A stretch of 64,000 bases of DNA from Thauera sp. 2A1. GTDB taxonomy: Bacteria; Pseudomonadota; Gammaproteobacteria; Burkholderiales; Rhodocyclaceae. A model generated the notes under the pieces. It had not been told where the DNA came from, ran no database searches, and was given only the letters and a program-made list of their open reading frames with translations. Made by a program: the position numbers and the translations under genes. Positions 36,863 through 48,100 of the stretch are shown here, one piece after another. How positions within the stretch are numbered: the stretch's first letter is position 1; the number at the start of each line of letters is the position of its first letter. The DNA lies in assembly GCF_009469595.2 (NCBI RefSeq), contig NZ_SSXV01000005.1:186001-250000 (forward strand), read 5' to 3'.

Positions 36863-39433
36863 TCAGGAAGCCTTGCTTGCGCGCTTGCGCGTGGCGGGCT
36901 TCTTTTCCTCTGCGGGCGCCGCTTCAGCCGCGCCTTCAGCTCCGGCAGCTTTCTTTGCCGTGCTCGCCTTCGGCGCCTTGGCTTCGAACTCGAAGCTCAC
37001 CTTGCCGTCCTTGCCACGTACCAGGAAGGCGGAGAACTTGCGCCGGGTGCGGGCCGACACGAAGCCTTTCAGCAGGTCGGTCTTGCCCTCGGCGAGCAAT
37101 TTGGCCATCTGCTCGCGCTCGATCGGCTGCTGCAGGATGATCTTGCCGGAGCGGAAGTCGCAGCTCTTCGCCGGGCCGACGGACTTTTCGCAGACGTAGG
37201 CCATGCCGTGCTCGAACACGCGGCTGGCGCACTTCGGGCAGGCGCCGATCGGCTGCTGGGCCGAGAAATCGACTGCCTCGGCTTCCTCCCCTTCCTTGGG
37301 CTGGCCGAAGTCGAAGGTGGGCTGCTTTTCGTCGTTGAGCACGATGTCGGCGTTGAACAGCCGGCCCATCTTGTTGCGGAAGCCCAGCAGCGGACCGACC
37401 TTGCCGTCGCGCAGCAGGGTTTCGATCTCGTCGTACTCGAACTGGCGGCCGGCGACGATCTTCCAGGTGCTCCAGTCGCACGCCTGGCAGGCGAACTTCT
37501 TGTAGTTCTCCTTCACCACGCCGCCGCACTTCGGGCACGGCGTCTGCAGGGTGACAAACTCGCCGGGCACGGTGTCGGACTCGTAGCGCTTGGCACGCTC
37601 GACGACCTCGCGCGTCATCTCGGCGATCTCCTGCATGAAGGCTTCGCGGCTGAGCTTGCCATGCTCCATTTGCGCCAGCTTGTATTCCCAGCCGCCGGTG
37701 AGCTCCGGCGAGGTCAGCGCGGTGACGCCCAGCCCTTTCAGCAGGGTGATCAGCGAGAAGGCCTTGGCGCTGGGGATCAGCTCGCGGCCTTCGCGGTGGA
37801 TGTACTGCTCGGTGATCAGGCCTTCGATGATCTGCGCGCGGGTGGCTGGCGTGCCGAGGCCGCGCTCGGCCATCGCCGCACGCAGCTCCTCGTCGTCCAC
37901 CATCTTGCCGGCGCCTTCCATGGCGGAGAGCAGCGTGGCTTCGTTGAAGCGCGCCGGCGGCTTGGTCTGCAGCGACTTGAGCAGGATGTCCTCGGTGGAC
38001 ACGGTCTCGCCCTGCTTCACCGGCACCAGTTGCGGGCCGCCGCCGTCCTTCGCATCTTTCTCGTCATTCGCGGCTTCCTTGCCATACACCGCGAGCCAGC
38101 CCGGGTTGACCAGCACCTTGCCCTCGGTCTTGAAGGCCTCGCCCTCGACGCGGGTGATGCGGGTGGTGATCTGGTATTCCGCAGCCGGGTAGAACACCGC
38201 GAGGAAGCGCTTGGTGACCAGGTCGTAGATCTTGTATTCGGCGTCGGACAGGTTCTTCGGCAGCGTGCCGGTGGGGATGATGGCGAAGTGGTCGGAGATC
38301 TTGGCGTTGTTGAAGATGCGCTTGTTCGGCTTCACCCAGCCTTGCCTGGTGATCTCGTTGGCGAAGGGCGCGTACTGGTCGGGCAGGGTGCGCATGACCT
38401 CGCTCACCGTGCCGAGGTAGTCCTCGGGCAGGGCGCGCGCGTCGGTACGCGGGTAGGTCAGCACCTTGTGCTTCTCGTACAGCGCTTGCGCCAGCTGCAG
38501 GGTGACGCGGGCGGAGAAGCCGAAGCGGCCGTTGGCCTCGCGCTGCAGGCTGGTGAGGTCGAACAGCAGCGGCGAAAGCTGGGTGGAGGGCTTGGCCTCT
38601 TCGGTGACCACGCCCGGCTTGCCTTCGCACTTGGCGCGGATGGCCTCGGCCTGTGCCTTCTCCCACAGGCGGAAGGCGGTGGCGTGTTCGTCACCCTCGG
38701 GCTTCTTGAACTTCTCGTCGAACCAGCGCCCGGGGTATTCGCCGGCGGCGCAGCCGAAGCGCGCCTCCAGCTCCCAGTAGTCGCGCGGCTGGAACTTGCG
38801 GATGCGGTCCTCGCGCTCGACCACCATCGCCAGCGTCGGCGTCTGCACGCGGCCCACGGTGGTGAGGTGGAAGCCGCCCGTCTTCGAGTTGAAGGCGGTC
38901 ATCGCGCGGGTGCCGTTGATGCCGATCAGCCAGTCGGATTCGGCGCGGCAGATCGCGGCGTTGCGCAGGCCCTCGACGTCCTGTGCCGCGCGCAGGTGGG
39001 CGAAGCCGTCGCGGATCGCCTGCGCGGTCATCGACTGCAGCCAAAGGCGCTGCATCGGCTTCTTCGCGCCGGCGTGCTGGGCGATGAAGTTGAAGATCAG
39101 CTCGCCCTCGCGGCCCGCGTCGCAGGCGTTGATGAGGCCGGTGACGTCCTTGCGCTTGATCAGCCGCGTCAGCAGCTTGAGGCGGTCCTCGGTCTTCTCG
39201 ATCGGCTTCACCGCGAAGTGCGGCGGGATGACCGGCAGGTGGGCAAAGGTCCATTTACCGCGCTTAACCTCGAATTCCTCGGGCAGGGTGAGCTCGAGAA
39301 GGTGGCCGACGGCCGACGACAAGACGTAGTCGTCGGACTCGAAGTAGTCCTTCTCCTTGGTGAAGCCGCCCAGCGCACGGGCGATGTCCTGCGCGACGGA
39401 GGGCTTTTCCGCGATGATCAGTTGCTTGCTCAT
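36863..39433 (-). CDS. topB: DNA topoisomerase III
   Basis: An 856-residue type IA topoisomerase. The N-terminal Toprim domain begins KQLIIAEKPSVAQDIARAL; the acidic motif is in NACDAGREGELIF; the nucleophile tyrosine lies in LTYPRTDARALP near residue 327. Two C-terminal zinc-ribbon-like segments follow (CPKCGG with CQAC; CPKCAS with CEK and C), then a Lys/Ala-rich tail. The start at 39433 is preferred to an in-frame ATG 33 bases upstream because the Toprim domain begins there. Confidence 0.95.
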   Translation of the reverse strand: MSKQLIIAEKPSVAQDIARALGGFTKEKDYFESDDYVLSSAVGHLLELTLPEEFEVKRGKWTFAHLPVIPPHFAVKPIEKTEDRLKLLTRLIKRKDVTGLINACDAGREGELIFNFIAQHAGAKKPMQRLWLQSMTAQAIRDGFAHLRAAQDVEGLRNAAICRAESDWLIGINGTRAMTAFNSKTGGFHLTTVGRVQTPTLAMVVEREDRIRKFQPRDYWELEARFGCAAGEYPGRWFDEKFKKPEGDEHATAFRLWEKAQAEAIRAKCEGKPGVVTEEAKPSTQLSPLLFDLTSLQREANGRFGFSARVTLQLAQALYEKHKVLTYPRTDARALPEDYLGTVSEVMRTLPDQYAPFANEITRQGWVKPNKRIFNNAKISDHFAIIPTGTLPKNLSDAEYKIYDLVTKRFLAVFYPAAEYQITTRITRVEGEAFKTEGKVLVNPGWLAVYGKEAANDEKDAKDGGGPQLVPVKQGETVSTEDILLKSLQTKPPARFNEATLLSAMEGAGKMVDDEELRAAMAERGLGTPATRAQIIEGLITEQYIHREGRELIPSAKAFSLITLLKGLGVTALTSPELTGGWEYKLAQMEHGKLSREAFMQEIAEMTREVVERAKRYESDTVPGEFVTLQTPCPKCGGVVKENYKKFACQACDWSTWKIVAGRQFEYDEIETLLRDGKVGPLLGFRNKMGRLFNADIVLNDEKQPTFDFGQPKEGEEAEAVDFSAQQPIGACPKCASRVFEHGMAYVCEKSVGPAKSCDFRSGKIILQQPIEREQMAKLLAEGKTDLLKGFVSARTRRKFSAFLVRGKDGKVSFEFEAKAPKASTAKKAAGAEGAAEAAPAEEKKPATRKRASKAS

Positions 39434-39544
39434 GCTCGAGGCCAGCTTGGAGACGCCGAAAGGCATCCCGCATAGGGGTTCGGAAGCGGCGGATGATAAG
39501 GAGCGGTCCGGCGGACAGGCAAGAGGGTGGTCGCCACCGGCCGG

Positions 39545-40015
39545 TCAGTGCAGCACCGGCTGGAATTCACCCTCGTCATCATCGGTGAGCAGCTCGTCAA
39601 CGATCAGCGTGTCCATCGGATGCTCCTGCTGCCACAGCACCATCAGGACGATCACCTTGAACCGCTCCAGCGTGATCGAGAAGCCCTCCAGCGCCATTGC
39701 GCGCTCGATGATCAGTTCGCGGCTGGCAGCGTCCAGCACGCCGGAACTGCCCATGAAGGTCAGGAAGCCACGGCATTCCGTGCTCAGGCGCGCGCATTCG
39801 TCGTCGGCGTACAGCCGCACCGAATCTTCCGCCGGCGCGATCCCCGGCTGCAGCTCGCGCGTGACGCGGCGCAGGCCTTCGAGCCATTCGAGCGCTTCGG
39901 AGATTTCGTCGTCCTCGAAGCCGGCGGCCGCGAGCTTGCGTGCGAGCTGCTCGGACTCGGGGCAGGCGTTGGCGTGGATGTAGCTTTCGAACAGATAGAC
40001 GAGGATGTCGAACAA
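39545..40015 (-). CDS. smg: Smg family protein (DUF494)
   Basis: A 156-residue all-helical protein of the Smg/DUF494 family, recognised by its start MFDILVYLFESYIHANACP and its usual position next to dprA and topB. It is transcribed with dprA. The molecular function of Smg is unknown. Confidence 0.92.
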   Translation of the reverse strand: MFDILVYLFESYIHANACPESEQLARKLAAAGFEDDEISEALEWLEGLRRVTRELQPGIAPAEDSVRLYADDECARLSTECRGFLTFMGSSGVLDAASRELIIERAMALEGFSITLERFKVIVLMVLWQQEHPMDTLIVDELLTDDDEGEFQPVLH

Positions 40016-40096
40016 GGAGGCCTCCTGAATTGCCGTCGCGTGCCTGGGCGACGGTGCCCGCCTGCAGCCTGGCGAGTCGTGCGGTTGCTGCGCCGT

Positions 40097-41251
40097 TCAG
40101 GCGCGCTGGAAGCGGCCGCCCGGCAAGCGGGCGATGTGACTATCCAGTTCCAGGGCAAGGAGGATGGCGTAGAGGGCGTCCACCGTCAAGCCGCAGCGCC
40201 CCGCCAATTGGTCGATGTCCGCCGGGTCGTGGCCCATCGCCTGCAGCACCCGGGCCGCGTCCTCGTCGATCGGCAGCGGTGCCTGGCGAGGCGGTGGCGC
40301 GGCCGCGGCAGTGGCGCTTCTGTCGGCTGTGAGTTGTGCCCGGGGCGTCCGGGGCGTCTGCGCCGCCCAGCCGAGGCGGCCGCGCAGCTCCTCCAGCACG
40401 TCCTCGGCCGTCTCCACCAGTTTGGCGCCTTCGCGGATCAGCCGGTGGCAGCCGCGCGACAGCGGCGAGTGGATGGAACCCGGGATGGCGAACACTTCGC
40501 GACCGTTCTCGGTCGCCAGCCGCGCGCTGATCAGCGAGCCGCTGTTGAGCGCCGCCTCCACCACCAGCACGCCCTGCGCGAGGCCGGCGATGAGGCGGTT
40601 GCGGCGTGGGAAATTGTGGCGCAGCGCATTGGTGCCGAGCGGCAGCTCGCTGACGATGGCGCCGTGAGCGGCGATGTCGCGCGCGATGGCGGCATTGCGC
40701 GCCGGGTAGATGCGGTCGGCACCGGTGCCGATCACCGCCACCGTGCCGCCTTCGCCGGCGGCCAGGGCGCCGCGGTGCGCTGCGGCGTCGATGCCCAGCG
40801 CCAGCCCGCTGACGACGGTCAGTCCGTGCTCGCTCAGCGCGCGGGCAAAGGCCTCGGCATTGGCTTCGCCTTGCGCGGTGGCCGAGCGCGCGCCGACGAT
40901 GGCGACCGCCGGGCGTTGCAGCATCGCGGGATCGCCTTTCACGTAGAGCAGCACCGGCGGGTCGGCGATGTCCAGCAGGGCGCGTGGATAGCCGGCGTCG
41001 GCCAAGGTAAGGACGTGGTTGCCGGGTTCTGCCGCCCAGGCCAGGGCGGCGTCGATGACCGCCTGGCTGGGTGGTGACAGCAGCAGGTCGGCCGCCTCGC
41101 CGCCGACGACACCCGACAGCGCAGGGCGGCCTGCGGCGAAGATATGGCCGGGAAGGCCGAACGCCGCGAGCAGGCGGCGCTGCGATTCGCCGCCCAGGCC
41201 GGGGATGGATGTCAGCCGCAGCCAGTCGGCAAGGTCTTCGGCGGGCGTCAA
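40097..41251 (-). CDS. dprA: DNA-processing protein DprA
   Basis: A 384-residue DprA, which loads RecA on incoming single-stranded DNA in transformation. The N-terminal helical segment (LRLTSIPGLGGESQRRLL), the Rossmann-like core with VAIVGARSAT, VVSGLALGIDAAAHRGAL and FPRRNRLIAGLA, and a C-terminal winged-helix domain (about 320-384) are all seen. It is followed by smg and preceded by the LysM gene in the same direction. Confidence 0.95.
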   Translation of the reverse strand: MTPAEDLADWLRLTSIPGLGGESQRRLLAAFGLPGHIFAAGRPALSGVVGGEAADLLLSPPSQAVIDAALAWAAEPGNHVLTLADAGYPRALLDIADPPVLLYVKGDPAMLQRPAVAIVGARSATAQGEANAEAFARALSEHGLTVVSGLALGIDAAAHRGALAAGEGGTVAVIGTGADRIYPARNAAIARDIAAHGAIVSELPLGTNALRHNFPRRNRLIAGLAQGVLVVEAALNSGSLISARLATENGREVFAIPGSIHSPLSRGCHRLIREGAKLVETAEDVLEELRGRLGWAAQTPRTPRAQLTADRSATAAAAPPPRQAPLPIDEDAARVLQAMGHDPADIDQLAGRCGLTVDALYAILLALELDSHIARLPGGRFQRA

Positions 41252-41271
41252 GCGCGGGAGATCGCTCGGGT

Positions 41272-42306
41272 TCAGGGCTTGCGCACCATGTCGCCGATCA
41301 CCACCGGACCGTCGGATTCCATCACCAGCGCGTAGGCGACATGGTCGAACACGCGGAAGACGAGGCCGACGCCATAGCGCTTGTCCGGCAGCACGAAGGT
41401 TTCCTTGCCCTCGTCGCCCTTGAATTCGGCGACGCCACGGTTGCGGTGCAGGGCCAGCACATGGCCGCGCTCCAGCCCGTCGCGCTCGCCGATGTTGAGC
41501 GTGACGATGTTCAACCGCCCGGTTTCCGTCACCCCGCGGTAGATCGACATCACGCGGCCGTCGACCTCCTGCGTCGGGGCGTGCGGCGCATAGGCGAACA
41601 CGGACGGCTGCTCGCTCGGCACCATGAGGTCGCCGACCTGGATCTCTTCCACTGCCGACACGATCTCCAGCGTGGCCGGCGCGCCGAACTCGCTCACCCG
41701 CGCCGTGCCCAGGTGATTCGCCTCATAGGCCACCACCTTGTGCGTCACCGGATCTTCCAGCGGTCGGGTGGGACGCAGGATCTGCCACACCTTGACGTCG
41801 TCGCGCACGTTCTTGGCGAACACGGTGTCGCCCGAACCCATCAGCACGCGGCTGGTCTCGGTGGCGACGATCGTGGCGGCGCCGTCGATGCGCGCCTGGT
41901 CGACGACCAGCGGCTTGGTGAGGAAGGGCTCGATGACCTGCAGCGGGATGGTGGGCACCGCCTCGCTGAGCGCTTCGCTGTAGACCTTCGGATGGAGCTT
42001 GTCGTCGCGGGTGCCGCCGATGCGTCGGCCCACGCTCAGCCAGGGGCCGCTGCGGTCGAGCAGGATCACCTGGCCGGGATAGATCAGGTGCGGGTTGCGG
42101 ATCTGGTCGCGGTTCATGCGCCAGACTTCCGGCCAGCGCCAGGGCTCGTTCAGGAAGCGGCCGGAGATCCCCCACAGCGTGTCGCCCTTCACCACCACAT
42201 GGCTGTCGGGCGCATCGCTCCTCAGGGTTGCGCCGCCCGCTGCTGCTGCGTTCCCGGCAAGCAGCGTCGCGATGCCGACGAGGAGAGGGAATATAATTCG
42301 GATCAT
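41272..42306 (-). CDS. LysM-domain exported protein
   Basis: A 344-residue protein with a Sec signal peptide (to about residue 23) and one LysM domain (about 36-88: VVVKGDTLWGISGRFL, NPHLIYPGQVILL) that should bind peptidoglycan. The remaining 250 residues are beta-rich and have no named domain. It starts the LysM-dprA-smg transcription unit and is divergent from def. Confidence 0.9.
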   Translation of the reverse strand: MIRIIFPLLVGIATLLAGNAAAAGGATLRSDAPDSHVVVKGDTLWGISGRFLNEPWRWPEVWRMNRDQIRNPHLIYPGQVILLDRSGPWLSVGRRIGGTRDDKLHPKVYSEALSEAVPTIPLQVIEPFLTKPLVVDQARIDGAATIVATETSRVLMGSGDTVFAKNVRDDVKVWQILRPTRPLEDPVTHKVVAYEANHLGTARVSEFGAPATLEIVSAVEEIQVGDLMVPSEQPSVFAYAPHAPTQEVDGRVMSIYRGVTETGRLNIVTLNIGERDGLERGHVLALHRNRGVAEFKGDEGKETFVLPDKRYGVGLVFRVFDHVAYALVMESDGPVVIGDMVRKP

Positions 42307-42518
42307 TGCTCGATTCCGGTTGGTGGGGGGCGCGGCGTGGTCCGGATCGCTCCGGAACGCCGCCGACCCTCACGAGTCCAAGGCTCGTGAAAACGCGATC
42401 GTTTGAACGGGCCGCGGCGCGTGGCGTATGCTCGCCGCCACGACCCGGCGCAGCACATGCAAATGCATGTCAAATCGCTTGAAATTCTGCACTCAAAGGC
42501 TTAACCCGGCAAGCATTC

Positions 42519-43022
42519 ATGGCTCTCCTACCCATCCTCCGCTACCCCGATCCCCGGCTGCACACCAAGGCTGCGCCGGTGGCCGCCGTCGATGACGAAA
42601 TCCGTCAACTGATCAATGACATGGCCGAAACCATGTACGAGGCGCCGGGCATCGGCCTGGCCGCCACGCAAGTCAATGTGCATAAGCGCGTGGTCGTGAT
42701 CGATGTCACGGAGGACAAGTCGGGGCTGATGGCCTTCATCAACGCCGAGATCGTCGAGCGCTCCGGCGAGCAGGTGTGCGAGGAAGGCTGCCTGTCGGTG
42801 CCCGGCATCTACGAGAGCGTGAGGCGCGCCGAGCGGGTGAAGGTGAGGGCGCTCAACGAGAGGGGCGAAGCCTTCGAGCTCGAGGCCGAAGGTCTGCTCG
42901 CGGTCTGCATCCAGCACGAGCTCGACCATCTCGACGGCAAGGTCTTCGTCGAATACCTGTCGGCGCTGAAGCAGACGCGCATCAAGTCCAAGCTGGCGAA
43001 GAAGTCCCGCATCACCGCCTGA
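42519..43022 (+). CDS. def: Peptide deformylase
   Basis: A 167-residue enzyme that removes the formyl group from new proteins. All three signature motifs are intact: [17 protein letters not shown] (metal ligand C91) and HELDH (ligands H133 and H137). fmt follows 57 bases downstream, the usual pairing. Confidence 0.97.
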   Translation: MALLPILRYPDPRLHTKAAPVAAVDDEIRQLINDMAETMYEAPGIGLAATQVNVHKRVVVIDVTEDKSGLMAFINAEIVERSGEQVCEEGCLSVPGIYESVRRAERVKVRALNERGEAFELEAEGLLAVCIQHELDHLDGKVFVEYLSALKQTRIKSKLAKKSRITA

Positions 43023-43079
43023 GCGCGGCGGCATCCCGTCCGCTTTCCTGCACACCGGTCTTTCCTTTTCCGTCCGCTG

Positions 43080-44036
43080 ATGACATCTCCCCTCCGCGTT
43101 GCCTTCGCCGGCACGCCCGAGTTCGCCGCGCGCGCGCTCCGGTCCATCCTCGACGCCGGCTACGACGTGCCGCTCGTCCTCACCCAGCCCGATCGACCTG
43201 CCGGGCGCGGCATGAAGCTCACCGCCAGCGCGGTGAAGCAGCTTGCGCTGGCGCGAGGCATCGCGGTCGACCAGCCGGAGAAGCTGCGCACCGAAGAGCA
43301 GCGCGCGCGCCTGGTCGCCTGTGCGCCCGACGTGCTGGTGGTGGCCGCCTACGGCCTGATCCTGCCGCAGGCTGTGCTGGATCTGCCGCGCCTGGGCTGC
43401 CTCAACATCCACGCCTCGCTGCTGCCGCGCTGGCGCGGCGCGGCGCCGATCCACCGCGCGATCGAGGCGGGCGACACCGAGACCGGCATCACCATCATGC
43501 AGATGGATGCCGGGCTGGACACCGGGCCGATGCTGCTGCGCCGTGCCGAGCCCATCCTGCCGACCGACACCACCGCCACGCTGCATGACCGCCTCGCCGC
43601 GCTCGGCGGCGAATGCATCGTCGCGGCGCTCGGCGTGCTGTCGGCTGGCGGCCTCGTCGCCACGCCGCAGCCTGAAGCGGGCGTCACCTACGCCGCCAAG
43701 ATCGGCCGTGCGGAGGCCTCCATCGACTGGACCAGGCCGGCAGTCGACATCGAGCGCGCGATGCGCGCCTTCGATCCTTTCCCCGGCCTCTCATCCTCGC
43801 TGCGCGACACCGTGGTCAAGTTCTGGTCGGCGCAGGTGGTCGATGCCGATGGCGTGCCGGGAACGGTGCTCGCAGCCGGTGACGATGGCATCGTCGTGGC
43901 CTGCGGCAAGGGGGCACTGCGTTGCACGCTGTTACAGCGCCCCGGCAGCCGGCGCTTGGCCTCAGGGGAATTCCTGCGCGGTTTCGCGGTCTCTGTCGGC
44001 GAGCGTTTCACCACCGGCGGAACGCATGCCGCTTGA
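43080..44036 (+). CDS. fmt: Methionyl-tRNA formyltransferase
   Basis: A 318-residue enzyme that formylates initiator Met-tRNA from 10-formyl-THF. The N-terminal formyltransferase fold has [13 protein letters not shown], the catalytic [20 protein letters not shown] segment and [17 protein letters not shown]; the C-terminal tRNA-binding domain runs from about residue 205. It forms an operon with def and probably htpX. Confidence 0.97.
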   Translation: MTSPLRVAFAGTPEFAARALRSILDAGYDVPLVLTQPDRPAGRGMKLTASAVKQLALARGIAVDQPEKLRTEEQRARLVACAPDVLVVAAYGLILPQAVLDLPRLGCLNIHASLLPRWRGAAPIHRAIEAGDTETGITIMQMDAGLDTGPMLLRRAEPILPTDTTATLHDRLAALGGECIVAALGVLSAGGLVATPQPEAGVTYAAKIGRAEASIDWTRPAVDIERAMRAFDPFPGLSSSLRDTVVKFWSAQVVDADGVPGTVLAAGDDGIVVACGKGALRCTLLQRPGSRRLASGEFLRGFAVSVGERFTTGGTHAA

Positions 44037-44098
44037 GATTGCGGCGCAGCGGCCCCACATGGGGCGCTGAAACGGACTCATTCGAGAGGAAGGCCGCA

Positions 44099-44938
44099 AT
44101 GTTCGGAAACTGGATCAAGACCTCCATCCTGATGGCAGGCATCGTCGCGCTGTTCGGCGCGATGGGCGCGGCGATCGGCGGCAGGCAGGGCATGCTGCTG
44201 GCCTTGCTGATGGGCGGCGCGATGAACGTCTGGGCCTACTGGTTCTCGGACAAGATGGTGCTGCGCATGTACAACGCGCAGGAAGTCGACGCCACCACCT
44301 CACCCTATCTGTACAACATGGTGCAGGGCCTCGCGCAGCGCGCCGGTCTGCCGATGCCCAAGGTCTACATCATCGACGAGGACCAGCCCAACGCCTTCGC
44401 CACCGGCCGCAGCCCGGAGCATGCTGCGGTTGCGGCCACCAGCGGCATCATCCGCATGTTGTCCGAGCGCGAGCTGCGCGGCGTGATGGCGCACGAGCTG
44501 GCGCACGTGAAGAACCGCGACATCCTGATCTCGACAATCTCGGCCACCGTCGCCGGCGCGATCTCGATGCTGGCCAACTTCGGCATGTTCTTCGGCAATC
44601 GTGACAGCGAGGACAGGCCCAATCCGATCGTGTCGATCGCGATGATGATCCTCGCGCCGCTGGCCGGCATGCTGATCCAGATGGCGATCAGCCGCACGCG
44701 CGAATTCGGCGCCGACCGTGGCGGCGCGGAGATATCCGGCGACCCGGAAGCGCTCGCCAGCGCGCTGGCCAAGATCGACGCTTTCGCGCGCGGCATTCCG
44801 ATGCACACCGCGGAGCAGCATCCCGAGACCGCGCAGATGATGATCATGAACCCGCTGTCGGGCGGGGGCTTGCGCAGCCTGTTCTCCACCCATCCGGCCA
44901 CCGAGGAGCGCATCGCCCGGTTGCGCGCGATGCGCTGA
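44099..44938 (+). CDS. htpX: Membrane zinc metalloprotease HtpX
   Basis: A 279-residue inner-membrane protease of the M48 family. Two N-terminal membrane helices precede the zinc motif [12 protein letters not shown]; the third ligand lies in [15 protein letters not shown]. Two more hydrophobic segments lie between. The start is well supported by GAGGAAGG six bases upstream. A strong terminator follows. Confidence 0.95.
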   Translation: MFGNWIKTSILMAGIVALFGAMGAAIGGRQGMLLALLMGGAMNVWAYWFSDKMVLRMYNAQEVDATTSPYLYNMVQGLAQRAGLPMPKVYIIDEDQPNAFATGRSPEHAAVAATSGIIRMLSERELRGVMAHELAHVKNRDILISTISATVAGAISMLANFGMFFGNRDSEDRPNPIVSIAMMILAPLAGMLIQMAISRTREFGADRGGAEISGDPEALASALAKIDAFARGIPMHTAEQHPETAQMMIMNPLSGGGLRSLFSTHPATEERIARLRAMR

Positions 44939-45001
44939 TCGACCAGCCCGCCGCGTGTCGGGGCACGAAGCGTGCTCGCGATACCTTGAGGCGGAGTGAA
45001 G

Positions 45002-45045
45002 CGGGGCAGATTGTTCAATAACGGGACAATCTGCCCCGTTTTTTT
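45002..45045 (+). terminator. Rho-independent terminator after htpX
   Basis: A 12-base perfect stem (GGGGCAGATTGT at 45003-45014 with its complement at 45026-45037), an 11-base loop and a run of seven T from 45039. It closes the def-fmt-htpX unit. Confidence 0.9.
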
Positions 45046-45090
45046 ACGCTCCATTGCCGCAGAGCCCCTGAATTCGTCCTGCTTCGTGGG

Positions 45091-45104
45091 GGTATGGAAT
45101 TTGC
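45091..45104 (+). promoter_or_regulatory. Possible sigma-54 promoter of the formate dehydrogenase operon
   Basis: GG at 45091-45092 and GC at 45103-45104 are ten bases apart, with TTGCT matching the -12 consensus fully and the -24 half matching in GG, A and G. Transcription would begin near 45116, giving a leader of about 35 bases before the Fdh start. Sigma-54 control is known for E. coli fdhF; here it is a sequence prediction. Confidence 0.4.
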
Positions 45105-45150
45105 TGAGGGATCAATGCAGTTCCGTCCACATCCAGGAGGAAACGAGGCA

Positions 45151-48100
45151 ATGCAAGTCTCCAGACGCGGATTCTTCAAGGTCTGCGCCGCGGGCATGTC
45201 GGGCTCCAGCCTGGTCGCGATGGGGTTCGCTCCCACCGCCGCCCTCGCTGAAGTCCGGACCTTCAAGCTTGCGCGCACCACCGAAACACGCAACACCTGT
45301 CCGTACTGCTCGGTCGGGTGCGGCATCATCATGTACAGCCTGGGCGACGGAGCCAAGAACGTCCATGCGAGCATCATGCACATCGAGGGCGACCCGGACC
45401 ATCCGGTCAACCGCGGCACGCTGTGCCCGAAGGGCGCCGGCCTACTCGACTTCGTGCATAGCAAGAACCGGCTGAAACATCCGGAAGTGCGCGAGCCGGG
45501 CAGCAAGGAGTGGAAGCGCATCACCTGGGACGAGGCTTTCACCCGCATCGCCCGCCTGATGAAGGAAGACCGCGACGCCAACTTCGTCGCGCAGAATGCG
45601 GATGGCGTGACGGTCAACCGGTGGCTGACCACCGGCTTCCTCGCCGCCTCCGCCTCCAGCAACGAATCCGGCTACATCACGCACAAGGTGGTGCGCAGCC
45701 TGGGGATGCTCGCGTTCGACAACCAGGCGCGTGTCTGACACGGCCCGACGGTGGCAAGTCTTGCCCCGACGTACGGCCGTGGCGCCATGACCAATCACTG
45801 GAGCGACATCAAGAACGCCGATGTCATCCTGATCATGGGCGGCAACGCAGCCGAAGCGCACCCCTGCGGCTTCAAGTGGGTGACCGAAGCGAAGGCGAAG
45901 AACAAGGCCCGCCTCGTCGTCGTCGATCCGCGCTTCACGCGCTCGGCGGCGCTGGCTGACCTGTACGCGCCCATCCGTACCGGCACCGACATCGCCTTCC
46001 TCGGCGGCTTGATCAACTACCTGATCGCCGGCGGCAAGGTGCACATGGACTACATCAAGTCCTACACCGACATGAGCTTCCTGGTGAAGGACGAGTACGC
46101 CTTCAAGGACGGCTTCTTCTCCGGCTATGACGCCGAGAAGCGCCGCTACGACAAGTCGGGCTGGGAATACCAGCTTGGCGAGGACGGCTACGTCAAGACC
46201 GACCCGACGCTTCAGGACCCACGCTGCGTGTGGAACCTGATGAAGGCGCACTACAGCCGCTACACGCCGGAAATGGTCGAGAAGATCTGCGGCACGCCGA
46301 AGGAAAAGTTCCTGCAGGTGGCGGAGATGCTCGCCTCCACGCATACGCCCGACCGCGTGATGACGATCCTGTACGCGCTGGGCTGGACGCAGCACTCCAC
46401 CGGGTCGCAGATCATCCGCACGGCGGCGATGGTGCAACTGCTGCTCGGCAACATCGGCCGCGCCGGTGGCGGGGTGAATGCATTGCGCGGGCACTCCAAC
46501 ATCCAGGGCCTCACCGACCTCGGCCTGCTGTCCAACCTGCTGCCCGGCTACATGACCCTGCCGGGCGAGAAGGAGACCGATTACGAGCAGTACATCGCCA
46601 GGCGTGCGCCCAAGCCGATGCGGCCGGGCCAGCTCTCCTATTGGCAGAACTACGGCAAGTTCCACGTCAGCCTGATGAAGTCGTGGTTCGGCGGCGCGGC
46701 GACGAAGGAGAACAACTGGGCCTTCGACTACCTGCCCAAGCTCGACAAGACCTATGACGTGCTGCAGGTGTTCGAGCTGATGCACCAGGGCAAGATGAAC
46801 GGCTACGTCGCGCAGGGCTTCAACCCGCTGAACTCCTTCCCCAACAAGGCGAAGGTCGGCGCGGCGCTGTCCAAGCTCAAGTTCCTGGTCATCATCGATC
46901 CGCTCGCCACCGAGACGTCCGAGTTCTGGCAGAACTACGGCGAGTTCAACGACGTGGATCCGGCGGGCATCCAGACTGCCGTGTTCCGCCTGCCCTCCAC
47001 CTGCTTCGCCGAGGAGGATGGCTCCATCGTCAACTCCGGGCGCTGGCTGCAGTGGCACTGGAAGGGCGCCGAGCCGCCGGGCGAGGCGAAGTCCGATCCG
47101 GAGATCATGGCCGGCCTCTTCCTGCGCCTGCGCGACATGTACCGCAAGGATGGCGGGGCCTTCCCCGATCCCATCCTGAACCTGACCTGGCCGTACCGGG
47201 TCCCGCACGAACCGATGCCGGACGAGCTGGCCAAGGAGTACAACGGCAAGGCGCTGGCGGATCAGCTCGACGCGAAGGATCCGACCAAGGTGGTGAAGAA
47301 GGCCGGCGAGCTGCTCGACGGCTTCGCCCAGCTCAAGGACGACGGCTCCACCGCCTGCGGCTGCTGGATCTTCTCCGGCGCGTGGACGGAAAAGGGCAAC
47401 ATGATGGCTCGCCGCGACAACGCGGACCCGTACCAGAATGGGCAGACGCTGGGCTGGGCCTTTGCCTGGCCAGCCAACCGCCGCATCCTCTACAACCGCG
47501 CCTCCGCCGATCCCGCCGGCAAGCCCTGGGATGCGAAGCGCAAGCAGGTGTGGTGGGATGCCGGGCAGGGCCGCTGGGCGGGTTCGGACGTGCCCGACTA
47601 CAAGGCGGACTCCGCGCCCGAGGACGGCATGGGGCCCTTCATCATGAACCCCGAGGGCGTGGCGCGCTTCTTTGCCCGCGGCATGATGAACGAAGGGCCT
47701 TTCCCCGAGCACTACGAGCCTTTCGAGACGCCGATCGGGGTCAATCCCATGCATCCGGAAAATGCCGGGGCGACGTCGAATCCGGCAGCGCGGGTGTTCA
47801 AGGGCGACATGGAGGCCTTCGGCAAGGCGAGCGAGTTCCCCTATGCGGCGACGACCTACCGCCTGACCGAGCACTTCCACTACTGGACCAAGCACGTCGA
47901 GTCCAACGCCATCATCCAGCCCGAGCAGTTCGTCGAGATCGGCGAGGCGCTGGCGGCGGAGAAGGGCATCAAGGCCGGCGACCGCGTCAAGGTGAGCTCC
48001 AACCGTGGCTACATCAAGGCGGTGGCGGTGGTGACCAAGCGCATCCAGCCGCTCACGGTGAACGGCAAGACGGTGCACCACGTCGGTATTCCGCTGCACT

